DNA of 64,000 nucleotides, taken from Yamagishiella unicocca (taxonomy: Eukaryota > Chlorophyta > Chlorophyceae > Chlamydomonadales > Volvocaceae). The stretch spans positions 310,001 through 374,000 of the forward strand of contig BDSL01000079.1 in assembly GCA_003116995.1 (NCBI GenBank), written 5' to 3'. The first letter of the stretch is position 1; every line of letters begins with the position of its first letter. Below are positions 12,301 to 21,534 of this stretch, one piece after another. The notes beneath the pieces are model-generated. The model saw only the letters and a program-made list of their open reading frames with translations, had not been told where the DNA came from and made no database searches. The translations under genes and the position numbers were made by a program.

Positions 12301-12708
12301 GCCACTCAGCTCGTGTCGCAGCTGCAGCAGCTGCTGGCCTCATCAAAGGCCGCGGCGGCGGCGCAGCAGCGCAAGCAGCAACACCAGCAGCTGCAGCAGA
12401 AGCGCTCGCTGCTGCGCTTCAACTCCGCCACGCAGTCGGATGCCCGGCTGTGCGAGCGGGTGGTGGTGGAGCAGGCGCACCAGGCGATGGCGGCAGCGCA
12501 GGGGGTGCACCTCCCGTTGCAAGGCATGTTGCCGCATGTCAGGGGCTCCATGGGCTTGTCCTCCGACGGGGGGTCGCCTGGCGACCGAGAATTGAACCCG
12601 AGCCGGTCAAAGTCGCCGGGGGGACTGGTCTCGGTGTGCGAGTCCGGGTCGCCCCCAGGGTTCGTGGCCGAGCCGCCGCGCAGGTCGGCTGCAGGCGCCA
12701 CGCCGTAA
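3062..12708 (+). CDS. TKL-like protein kinase with long sensory N-terminus
   Basis: A protein kinase that should transfer phosphate from ATP to Ser/Thr or Tyr, with an N-terminal region of about 800 residues that probably senses a signal. I reconstruct 20 exons ending at TAA 12706-12708. From the in-frame ATG at 3182 the coding length is 3798 nt (1265 codons plus stop), and all junction phases agree. The coding frame is plausible from about 3062, so an upstream exon or an unrecognised start probably exists. Kinase motifs seen: glycine loop IGSGGQGVVFRG, AIK lysine, catalytic loop VHCDLKPGNVLL, DFG, GTVAYMAPE and DVFAFGVLMWEL. The last two look TKL/receptor-like. Volvocine genomes hold many TKL-type kinases with GAF-like or PAS N-termini. 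Identity as a kinase is secure; the sensory domain is an inference. No membrane segment is evident. Confidence 0.85.
3344..3388 (+). repeat. CAG trinucleotide run coding 15 Gln
   Basis: Fifteen uninterrupted CAG codons lie inside the first supported kinase exon, between a Lys and a His codon. The run is pure, with no CAA, so length variation between strains is likely. Confidence 0.9.
3638..3720 (+). repeat. Intronic ~26-bp tandem repeat, 3 copies
   Basis: Three adjacent copies of a unit beginning CTTTGGCCATCCCA with C-rich filler lie in the kinase intron 3518-3747, just before its acceptor. They make up its pyrimidine-rich 3' part. Confidence 0.7.
3971..4150 (+). repeat. 36-bp minisatellite in kinase intron
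   Basis: Units begin GGTCCAGGG at 3971, 4006, 4042, 4078, 4114 and 4143, so the period is 35-36 bp with a shortened fifth unit. The array sits at the 5' end of intron 3958-4476. Its frame is open and continuous with the preceding exon, but the donor at 3958 (GTAGGC) and the good match of the next exon favour an intron. Confidence 0.85.
4868..4930 (+). repeat. Tetranucleotide GGCT/GGTT run
   Basis: A degenerate (TGGC)n run passes into a (TGGT)n run just after the splice donor at 4848 in the kinase intron 4848-5222. Confidence 0.85.
5917..5965 (+). repeat. R1 dispersed repeat with 13-bp perfect hairpin
   Basis: This copy of the R1 family begins GGTTCGAGGAATACCCGTGG. Positions 5935-5947 (GGATGCCCGAAAA) are the exact reverse complement of 5953-5965, with a five-base loop. 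It lies in kinase intron 5848-6150. Related copies occur near 7753, 17299, 17431, 19250, 20841, 27271, 30067, 58165 and 61270. Confidence 0.7.
7670..7830 (+). repeat. R1-related repeated segment in kinase intron
   Basis: Several imperfect copies of AGGAAAACC(C/G)GT follow one another, including ATTGCAAGGAAAACCCGTGT and a nearby AACACGTTTAGAACAAACG. The words match the R1 family. It lies in intron 7644-8057 and is more diverged than the other copies. Confidence 0.5.
8138..8468 (+). repeat. ~31-bp minisatellite, 10 units, donor-like site per unit
   Basis: Ten units of about 29-32 bp share the core TCGGACGTGGGGGAGGAGG followed by CCAGGTGGGG. Each unit contains AG|GTGGGG, the same donor context used by many true exons of this gene. 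The first unit is in frame with the upstream kinase exon, so splicing at 8137 or at 8161 gives the same downstream phase. Confidence 0.85.
8556..12708 (+). other. Kinase gene: catalytic-domain exons
   Basis: Exons: 8556-8619, 8893-8940, 9173-9364, 9721-9924, 10159-10284, 10374-10504, 10713-10801, 11044-11058, 11452-11495, 11731-11784, 11987-12057 and 12252-12708. The glycine loop is split between the first two, and the ATP-binding Lys ends exon 8893-8940. A probable alpha-C Glu begins the segment EVAVTATLSHPNVVQTY, with an insertion of about 50 low-complexity residues between that Lys and Glu. The catalytic loop is HCD rather than HRD, so this is a non-RD kinase, but the catalytic Asp, Lys and Asn are kept (DLKPGN). 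DFG is followed by a Cys. APE is split by a 15-nt microexon. The tail after the kinase fold has Gln-rich and Pro/Gly-rich stretches and no recognisable domain. Confidence 0.8.
8731..8770 (-). repeat. R2 dispersed repeat, copy 1
   Basis: The segment TCCCACGTCGAGTAGCCGGT followed by TCTTTTTTG is the reverse complement of the R2 words (ACCGGTAACTCGACATGGGA). A second ACCGGTTTTTATA word lies at about 8795. It is in kinase intron 8620-8892. Other copies are at 55091, 57537 and 63269. Confidence 0.65.
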
Positions 12709-15700
12709 GGACCAGCGCCCGGGCGACAAGACAACCTCGGGCCGGCAGGGCAGGGGGAAGCAGCGGACGTTATTGGCGGCGGGCCCTTGGCTGAAGTAGA
12801 TGAGAGGAGGAGGCCACTGAGCCCGCTGTTGCGGGTTCATTCGAATTCCGGGTCTGAAGGTGCCGTACATTCTGAAGCACACAGCCCCATAGGGCCACAG
12901 TGTGTCACACAATAGGAGGGAAGGCGTCGAGGGTGAGGGGGGAGGGGGTGTTGCTGGCGGGTCGCATAAGGCCCTTGCACGTGCGGAGAAATTTTTGTCT
13001 CATCTTCTCATTCGTGCAACCGAAATGCGTGCGGGTATCCGAGATGCATGTCCACTCGTGCTGAAGGTGGAGCGCTGCGATTGGTCCCATCATGGCATCA
13101 CCACCTCTGCACGCGTGTGTGCATTGCGACTGCACCGGCCGTTTCGGCGGCCTAGAGGACTTAATGGTTAGCTGCTTATGTGACTGGCATCTGTGCGACG
13201 GCCGTTGCTTCCTGCTTAAGACCCTCAAGGGCGAGCTGGCCGCCCACCAGGTCTTGGCCTTGCAGAGCGCGATGCCAACTGCTGCATCAAGGCTGTTGTT
13301 ATGGCTAATGGAACGGGCCGTAGTTGCATGGCATCAGCGCATGGGAACACCGCTGCACGCCGGGATGTGGCCCCGGTGTCGAAGGTGTCGAAGGCAAGTG
13401 TGCCCAAAGGTTGCGGGGTGGTTGTAATCCGCGAGCGGCGCCACCGCAGGCGGGCCACCTGCCTAGTGGTCATGATGAGACGCGGGCTATTGGGCTGCTG
13501 TCGGCCCGCTGTCTAGGCTGGTACTTGTGTGCGGACGCCCTACCTCACCCGATGCCGGCGGTGGTGGTGGTGGTGGTGGTGGCGGCTTGGGAGATGGCGC
13601 GGGTGGTGGTGCACCAGGGTGCTCAGACCTAAGCCCTAAGTGTAGGTGCGCAGCAACGAGGATGACACGGCTAACGAATGACGAAGCCGGCTCCCCAGAC
13701 CGATACCCCGGCATCCTACTATCAGGGTGTCGCTCTATTCTCGCGTTAGAGTGCATATCTACGCCTCGTTGCCTATGCTTGTCCGTGCTGAAACGCGACG
13801 TTGGGTTGGGTTGGACTGAGCCTTGGGCAGCACGGGGTGTGCGGGTCTCCTGCCCGCCACCCCCCAAGCAAGTGGACAGGCCGCACTGCGGTGCAGCCCC
13901 CGCCCTGCTAACCTGTGGTGAGCAGGTGCGGTATGCAGGTAAGACGCGGTCGCGCGGCGCCGCGCTTACGTTGTAGGCGCGGGGGTGGGGGTGGTCATGG
14001 CGAAGGCGGGGGTGGGGGTGGCAGCTGCTAAGCCTGGTGGGTCTGTTGGGAGCTCGCACTACTGCGGCAGCGGCCTGCCATGATGGCGCCGCGCTCGTCG
14101 TAGGGGAGGTGAAGTCCTAGCTTAAGGGCCGCTGCATGATGCAACGTGGAGGAGGGCGGAGGATGGATGGGTGCAGGAGTAAGCGGTGGAAATGGATGGG
14201 TGCAATGGGCTGTTGGGTGCCCGCCAGCAGCGTGGAGTGATGGTCCCCAGACTGCTAGGTGCGGTGGCTGGGGCCTGAGCAACACACCGCTGTTTGAACC
14301 CTACCGCACCCACTGCTGGCTATTACCAGCAGTCATGGAAACACCCCTGCACGCATGCTGGCTGGCGTATTCCTTGGCGCGGCTGATGTTGCTGTCGTGC
14401 TGCGTGCTGCGTTTGAATGCGATTTCGTTCTTTTGCCTGCAAAGGTAGTGCTTAGTCAAGAGCAGCGGCCTCATGCTGATAGATGGGTCGCTTGCGGATG
14501 CACTAGCGGCTCGCCGGGCTTTGACGCGAAGGACACCTAGGAGGGGCATTGGGTGCCCCCCTGACCTCACATCCTGGACAACTCCGATGCAGACTGCGGC
14601 AACCAACTTCTGGCCACACTGTGGCAACCATCTGCTGGGTCGCGGCTCCGGCCTCCGCCCCCCCTCTTGATGCGGGATTCTCCCCCTACCTCCACATCCG
14701 GTAGGGGCGACGCGATGCGACGGCACCGAGCTGACCGCCCGGAGCGGCAACAGCCCCGTGTTCGTGCTAAATGTGCGGTATGTACGCGACGATGTCGTAC
14801 ACCCACAACTACATGTATTGACTGTACGACGTGTTTGATGTGTATTAATCTTCCTGTGCGTTTGTGGCTTGCGGTTAATTTCAGGGTTTCGTTTGGTACC
14901 CGGCGTGGGCCCGGTTCGCGCATTTATTCCTGGTGTAGTTTCCGCACCTGGGTGCACGGACTGCATAAGACCCGTTGGGCTTTAATGCCCGCATTGAACG
15001 TCGGGCATGGCTCATAGCTGGGGTTTATGCGGGCAGCGCTCGTCGTATTTTGCCTGGCTGCACTTTACTGCGAGCCTGGTTTCATTGTATGCGTAACTGT
15101 GCACTGGAGCAAGCGCTTGACTACTTGATTGCAGTACCGCAGCCAGGCGCGGCTCCGTATGCCTGGATGCAAATTCCCGGAAGACACTCGACATCATCGA
15201 CATCGCAGTAGTAGTAGCATTAGTCATAGCAATGCATGTCTCACGTTGGGTCAAACCGGTCAAACGCCCTTTGATGGCGGCCTAGGAGTGCCGGTTCCAT
15301 TAACGCGGGGGAGAGGGGGAAGGAGGATACACGCACGCGCCAGCACGCGGGTGCAGCATGACTCAATTCGCACTTCACAGCGCACGTACTGCAAATGCAT
15401 CTCAGGACCAGATGCGTCCTCCTGCCCGCCAATCCGCATTTGGCCTTCTTGTAATACTTTGATGGACTTCTGTCTCAGCCGCAGCTACCGCACCTGCGGC
15501 CTGTCACTCTGACACGGCCCAAGGAGGGTGGGGCCGTGTGGGGCGGACGGAGGGAGTTAGAAGATGGGGACTTGCAGGCTGCGAAGTGCGGCGTGAGCTC
15601 TGGCAGCAGCACCATACTTATTTGACTACTGCAGTGGCCATCGCGGCATGGGCCGCGAGCAGTGTTTGGTAATAGCCTTAACGGCAAGATAACGGCAAGA

Positions 15701-16406
15701 TAAACGATAGGCTAGTCCAGGGCGCCAGGAGGTGCGATTGCCGTTACCTGATGCCTGATGACGTTCAGGACTCCGGTGAGGAGCTCCAGCATCCCACATG
15801 TGCCTGGCCGACTTAATTGTCGTTCTGCCGGAATGCGACGGCCGATCAATCAAAGGAACTTCCTGCTGCCCGAGATTGCTGGCTGAAAGGATTGTGGTCC
15901 TCAGCGCAGATAAACCTTGGCATTAGCACCTGCCTTCCTCTTCAGCGAAGGTTCGGCGCGCACCCCCAGCCGGGTCGCCAGGTAAAAGCCGACGTGCTGC
16001 TGGTGTTGGGGGACAATCGAAATTACCTCAACCACAAGGCAAGCAGCGTCGCGAGCGGCTCTGCTGCTCATTGAGTCCTAATCGCGACGGGGAGGGGAAG
16101 GGTTGTTTGACACGCACGCGGGCGTGCCGATTAAGCACGCAGCGACTGATAAGATCACGCGCGTCTCGTTATGGTAATACATTATGGCGGGTTGCAGCGG
16201 TTGAAAATGTGCGATTCGGAGGTTCGGGCCGGTTGCACCTGCCGCGCTTTTGTAGTACGACGTCAATCTGCTGCTTTTGCCACACGGTGGCTGGGTAGAA
16301 TATAGCCTTACAAAACAAAATAGGTTGAGTTGGGTAATTTCACAGGGTCTTGTCATCGACGCAGCTTCGTCGGGCTGCAAGCAACTCGGCAAGGCCACAC
16401 GCAATT
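12709..16406. other. Intergenic region between kinase and SDR genes
   Basis: No gene is supported. It should contain the kinase 3' UTR; the first clear TGTAA, the usual volvocine polyadenylation word, is at 13423-13427. It holds a (GGT)n run near 13558-13585, then about 2.5 kb of less GC-rich sequence without good ORFs or splice pattern, and finally the promoter and 5' UTR of the SDR gene. No tRNA-like or rRNA-like segment was recognised. Confidence 0.5.
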
Positions 16407-19400
16407 ATGTCTGCTCTAGGCCGCTGCCAGCAGCGCGGTCTGGCCTCTGGCCAGTCGCAGAAGGATCTTACCTTCAACTGCCGCACGGGATCCCTGCATG
16501 GGCGCTTGGCGAGCAGCCGGACTGGTTGCGCATCGACGTCGTCGCCGCTTGCACCATGCGCCGGGCCGACCCCTTTCCGCGCCGCTGGTGCTGTCAACGG
16601 GCGCGCTTATATTCGCTCTCGCCAAGCAGCTGCGCCGATTGTCTGTCAGGCTAACAATGGCGAGAAGATGACCGTGGCAATCACCGGTGCGGGCAGCAGC
16701 GCATGGGGACGGGCTCGTTGCAATTTTCTCTGCAGGCGCAGGACGAGAGTGGGAGGTCGCATTTATTCGTTGATCTGGCGGCCTGAGCGGGTGCAACCCC
16801 CTCCGCTAGTTCGCCGCTTGCACGAGCCCATGTGTTTGGCAGGGGTGGAAAAGTTGCATACGCTTCCACTATCCCAGCACGGTGACCCCACAGCTCACTT
16901 CTTGCCCGTGATCCCCCCAGGTGCTACTGGCCTGGTGGGAAGCAGGCTGGCGGCCAAGCTGGCTGCTGCAGGACACAAGGTCCGGCGGGCCGGGGGCCTG
17001 GAGGTCATACAAGGGGAGGGGTTGGCATGGAGGGGCGGGGGGGCGGGCCAAGGCAGGAAGCTATCCAAGGGGCGTGTAAAAAAACGTTTTATGCGACGGG
17101 TCAGGATAGTTGGCGCATGGTCGTCGGACACCAATTTTGTGGGCGCATGCTGGAGCATCCAAGGGGCAGGGGGCTTAGGGTCATGAGCCGCACGGGGAAG
17201 GCGCTGCAACTGCCGGCGAGCGCTCCAGGGTTGCGCCCTCCTGGAGCCTATCATGGTGTGGCCTGTGTGGTGCCCCACCCTGCGTTTTCAAAAGGTTGTT
17301 AAACGTTTTTTTCTCGTATCCACGGGTCTTCCTTGCAACCCTACGCCATCACCCTCCACTCCGCCCCGGCCCCCCCACCCCGCATTCCATCCCCAACCCA
17401 GTTCTCCAGCATGCATCTCAAAACGCCTGTTCTAAACGGTTTTTTCTGGCATCCACGGGTCTCCCTCGAAACCCCCGCATTCACGCATGCAAGCAAGCAG
17501 CGCCGGCCCCGCCCCTCCTCGCCGCCTCCCCTCCCCCCCCCCGCAGGTCCGCGTGCTGACCCGCAACCCCGCCGCCGCCCGCTCCAAGCTGACCTACCCG
17601 GGGCTGGAGTTCTTCGGCCCCTCCGAGTGGGCTCGCGGCGTGGAGGGCAGCACGGGGGTGGTCAACCTGGCGGGCGAGCCCATCGCGACCAGGTTAGGGG
17701 GGCGGGGGAGGGGCGGGAAGATCCGGCTACCCACGAGATAGGAAGCGGAGGGTAGACGCGGAGGGTACGGGGGGAGAGGGGCTGCAGGAGGGGTGGCTTC
17801 AGGAGGGGTGGCTGCAGAAGGGGTGGCTGCAGGAGGGGTAGCTGCAGGAGGGGTGGCTTCAGGAGGGGTAGCTGCAGGAGGCGCTGCAAGAGGGCGATGT
17901 GGGTCGGGGGGACCGGGTTGTGGGTAGATCGGAGCTGAGGGCGCGAGGGCAGCAGGGGGCGGCAGAAGAGGCACCCGCGGTGGCGCTGGTGGTGTTTAGG
18001 GTCCCAGGTGACCAGGAGGTGACCGGGAGGTGACCAGGAGGTGACCAGGAGGCGACTAGGAGGTGGAGGGGAAGGCACTGGAGCGGTGCGGAGGCGTGCG
18101 GGCGGGGGAGAGGAGGGGCGGACGCAGCTGTTGCGAGCAGCGGGCCTCGCATGCTGCCTTGCTAGCGACCCACGGTTCTGACCGGACGCCCCCGCACTGC
18201 TGCAGGTGGACTGAGGATCTGAAGCGCAGCATCAAGTCGTCCCGGGTGGGGGCGACCACGGCGGTCGCGGTGGGTGCGGGGGAGGGATGCGGGCGGGCAG
18301 CCTGGGGGCCGGGTGCTTGCGAGGGTGAGGAGCCGCTGGGGGCGGCAGCGGCAATGGCGGTGGCAGTGGCGGGAAGGGGGAGGGCGGGGCGGTGGCAGGG
18401 AGGGGGAGCAACCCCCCCCATTTTCGACGGGCAGTGTCCACAGATTCCTAATAGTCAAGCCAAGTTCGCCCTGCATGCAAACTCAAACGCGTGTCCGGAA
18501 CAGTGTATTCGCCGGCTATTTTTCTCCTCCATCTCCTATGTCGTGTAGACGGGTTTCTCGCCACCCCCTTCCAGATTGTTCTGTACGACTGGGTTAACCC
18601 GCTCGCGGCGATAACCCCCTCCAACCCCTCCAACCCACCCCCCCTCCAGGACGCCATCAAGGCCGCCCCCGCGGGCAAGCGCCCCAAGGTGCTCGTGTCC
18701 GCCTCGGCAGTGGGTGAGTGGCCGGGTGGGCGGGTGGGCGGGTCCAGCAAGCGGGTGGGGGGCGCTGCTCCACGAGGCCCTTGCGCCCCGTCCCAGGCCC
18801 CACCCAAAGCAGTGTCTCTTCCACGCTGGGCCCCGCCCTCTGCACCACAGCACGCCGCAGTGGCAGCAGATGTAGCGGCAGACGTGGAGCAGATGTAGAG
18901 CAGATGTAGCGGCAGACGTGGAGCAGGTGTGGCAATGGATCAGCGGAAACAGTAGCGCGCGGAGTAGCTGCCCGTCCTCATCCACACGCACGTGCCTGTT
19001 AACCGCAGTACTGCTGCCGTGCAATCGTACACCGTACGCCTCGCAGGCTACTACGGCATCAGCCAGACCGCCACGTACAGCGAGGACAGCCCGTCCGGCA
19101 ACGACTACCTGGCCGAGGTACGGCAGTAGCGAGTGGGCGGCTGGCGGCACATACCCCTTCCCCGCCCCCCCCCCCCGAAGGCCGACATACGACCCCCCGA
19201 CTTTAGTTGGGCCACCAAGTCCTCCAGCATGCATCTCCAAGCGGCTGTCCTAAACGGTTTTCTCTTTCGTACACGGGTCTTCCTTGCAAACCCCCTCCTC
19301 ACTGCGGCACCTCACACCCCCTCCCTCCTGCTGTGTGCTGTGTGCTGTGCTGTGTGCTGTGCTGTGCTGTCAGGTGTGTCGCGCCTGGGAGGCCGCGGCG

Positions 19401-20005
19401 CAGTCCGCCTCCTCCTCGGGGGTGCGGGTGGCCATCATGCGCATCGGCATCGTGCTGGCGCCGGAGGTGAGTACGGCAGGCTGGTGGGAGAGGTGGGAGG
19501 GGTTGGGAAGAAGTACGGCAGGCTGGTGGGAGAGGTGGGAGGGAGGGGGGTAAGAAGATAGGAAACCGGGGGATGTGGTACATCAGTAAGGCTGTGGAGG
19601 CGTGAGGGCATGTGGATGGGTTCTGGGGGTCCGGGTAGAGGGGGAGGTGTGCCCCGCGACGGGAGGGGAGGGGAGGGGTCGCCTTCCCAGCTCCACCACC
19701 ACCACCACCACCACGACGATCCTGATTGGGGATCAGCATGATCGTGCAACTGTGGCACCCCCCCCCGCCCCGCATCCCCCACACGTTGCATGATGCGCAG
19801 GGCGGCGCGCTGGGCAAGATGCTGCCCGTCTTCCAGATCTTTGCCGGTGGGTGGCTGACGGGCTGGGTGGGTGAGTGGGCGAGTGGCTGACTTGGTGGGT
19901 GAGTGGGTGGCTGGCTGGCTGGCTGGGTGAGTGGGCGAGTGGGTGGCTGGCTGGCTGGGTGGGTGAGTGGGTGGCTGGCTGGCTGGCTGGGTGAGTGGGC
20001 GAGTG

Positions 20006-20037
<32 letters not shown>

Positions 20038-21534
20038 AGTGGGTGGGTGGGTGGGATCTTTGTTTTGGTGGCCTGGCCAGGGGGCCGGTGGGAGGGGGGA
20101 GGAGCTCCGGCTGTGGGCTCTTATCGCAACTGGGGCTGACGACAGCGGCTGGAGGGCCGAATGGGCGGACCATCCGCATGGGTTCGGTGGCTGTACTTCC
20201 CGGAGCCCTCCCTCGAGCGCCCGGCAGCCCCGAAAAGCCCTGAGGACCCTCCCCGCTCCCCCCTTCCCGCCCCACGCCCCCCACTCCCCGCTCCGCTGTC
20301 ATCATCTCCCGCAGGCGGCCCGCTGGGCAGCGGCAAGCAGTGGATGAGCTGGATCCATCGGGACGACCTGGTGGATCTCATAATCCAGGTATGGCATTAT
20401 GTGCGCCCGGCTGGGTGGGGGACGGGCAAGTGCACGGCAGGTTTCATCCCCAGCGGGGGGGCGAGTACAAAGGGGAGGAGGGGGCCGCGGGCACCGCCGG
20501 AAGTTACATCCCAGGAGGCGGGTGGGGCCACTCACATCCACACCCACATGGACATGGCTGGGCTTCCTCCGGCCTGACCGTGGCCTGTGGATCAGAGGAC
20601 CTGCGGGCGCAATGGCCTCCACCCCCAAAGCCCCGCCTCCAGCTAGCCTCCCGCCGCCCCCTCCCCACCTCCCCCACCTGCCCTACTCCCTCCCCCCCCT
20701 TCAGGCGCTGTCCAACCCGGCATACTCGGGAGTGTTCAACGCCACCGCCCCCAAGCCCGTCCGCATGAGTGAGCTGTGCTCCGCCCTGGGTGAGCCGAGT
20801 GCGGCGAGTGGGGCGGGGCGGTGGTCTTGAGAATGACGAGGGGGTTCGAGGAAGACCCGTGGATGCCCGAAGAATGACGAGGGGGAGGGGGGGTGACTAC
20901 GTCCTTGGGACCTGCATGTCAAGGCGCCCACCAGATTCCCAGAGGCACACCTCCCCCCCAACCACAGAACCCCTGCCCCCCCTCCCTCCTCCCCCTCCCC
21001 TCCTCGGCCCCCAGGCAACATCCTGGGCCGCCCCAGCTGGCTGCCGGTGCCCGACTTTGCGCTGATGACCCTGCTGGGCGAGGGCGCGAACGTGGTGCTG
21101 GAGGTGCGAGGGGAGGAGGGGGGGGGTAGAGGGGTCAGGGGCGGTGTGCTGAGTGGTGCGAGGAGCGGCAGGACTGGAGGGCACTGCAGCCCCCAGCTGC
21201 AGTTGCGGGTGTCGCGTCACCGCGACTAACGGATTGCCGCCACCCCTCTTCCAGCCCCGGTCTAGCAGTAGCCCCGACACCAACCAACTGACATCCCCCG
21301 CCCGCTCCCATAAATTCACCTCCAGCTTTTGTCGCCTCCCCCCCCCCTTGCCGTGGATTCGCGGATTCTCTTATCAAACCCCCCTTGTCGGCCGTTGATT
21401 CCGGATTCTCTTATAACCCCCCACACACACACTTCCCCCAGGGCCAGCGGGTGATGCCCACCCGCACCCAGGCGGCCGGCTACCGCTTCAAGTACGGCGA
21501 CGTCGGGGACGCGCTGCGCAACCTGGTGCGCTAA
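16407..21534 (+). CDS. SDR39U1 / GC1-like epimerase, plastid-targeted
   Basis: A short-chain dehydrogenase/reductase-type epimerase of the SulA/YfcH-like family. The Arabidopsis relative GIANT CHLOROPLAST 1 affects chloroplast division; the substrate is unknown. Twelve exons give 387 residues: 16407-16686, 16921-16979, 17547-17692, 18206-18269, 18650-18713, 19047-19117, 19374-19466, 19801-19846, 20315-20388, 20705-20789, 21015-21103 and 21442-21534. Seen: NAD(P) loop TGATGLVGS split by intron 1, [27 protein letters not shown] in the active-site region with the Tyr kept, [10 protein letters not shown], and a C-terminal [17 protein letters not shown]. Residues 1-85 are rich in Arg, Ser and Ala and end near a VCQA site typical of algal chloroplast transit peptides. 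The start is the first ATG of the open frame. The family assignment is strong; the role in plastid division is inferred. Confidence 0.9.
17299..17341 (-). repeat. R1 dispersed repeat copy (SDR intron 2)
   Basis: The word TAAACGTTTTTTCTCGTATC is followed by CACGGGTCTTCCTTGCAACC. It is inverted relative to the copy at 5917. A second copy follows about 100 bp downstream in the same intron. Confidence 0.65.
17407..17476 (-). repeat. R1 dispersed repeat copy (SDR intron 2)
   Basis: It begins CAGCATGCATCTCAAAACGC, continues TAAACGGTTTTTTCTGGCAT and ends CCACGGGTCTCCCTCGAAAC. The first part is shared almost exactly with the copy at 19221, so the element is about 70 bp long. Confidence 0.7.
17786..18062 (+). 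repeat. 15-bp and 11-bp tandem repeats in SDR intron 3
   Basis: From 17786 to about 17887 there are seven copies of a 15-bp unit, AGGAGGGGTGGCTGC with small changes. From about 18007 to 18062 there are five copies of an 11-bp unit, GTGACCAGGAG. Both lie in intron 17693-18205. Confidence 0.75.
19221..19295 (-). repeat. R1 dispersed repeat copy (SDR intron 6)
   Basis: Shares CTCCAGCATGCATCTC, then CTGTCCTAAACGGTTTTCTC and ACACGGGTCTTCCTTGCAAA, with the copies at 17407 and 58139. It lies just upstream of a (TGTGCTG)n tract that replaces the usual C-rich acceptor region. Confidence 0.7.
19857..20054 (+). repeat. GGCTGGGTGAGTGGGCGAGT tandem array in SDR intron 8
   Basis: An irregular array of TGGC and GGGTGAGT words runs through most of the first half of intron 19847-20314. 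Many units contain GGTGAGT, a strong donor-like word, immediately downstream of the true donor at 19847. Confidence 0.75.
20841..20870 (+). repeat. R1 dispersed repeat fragment (SDR intron 10)
   Basis: The word GGTTCGAGGAAGACCCGTGG is followed by ATGCCCGA, in the same orientation as the copy at 5917 but without the A/T-rich loop and second arm. Confidence 0.65.

Noticed and set aside
14300..14966. Antisense ORF of about 220 codons in the 12.7-16.4 kb gap
   Set aside because: The translation is compositionally random, with no hydrophobic core pattern or motif.
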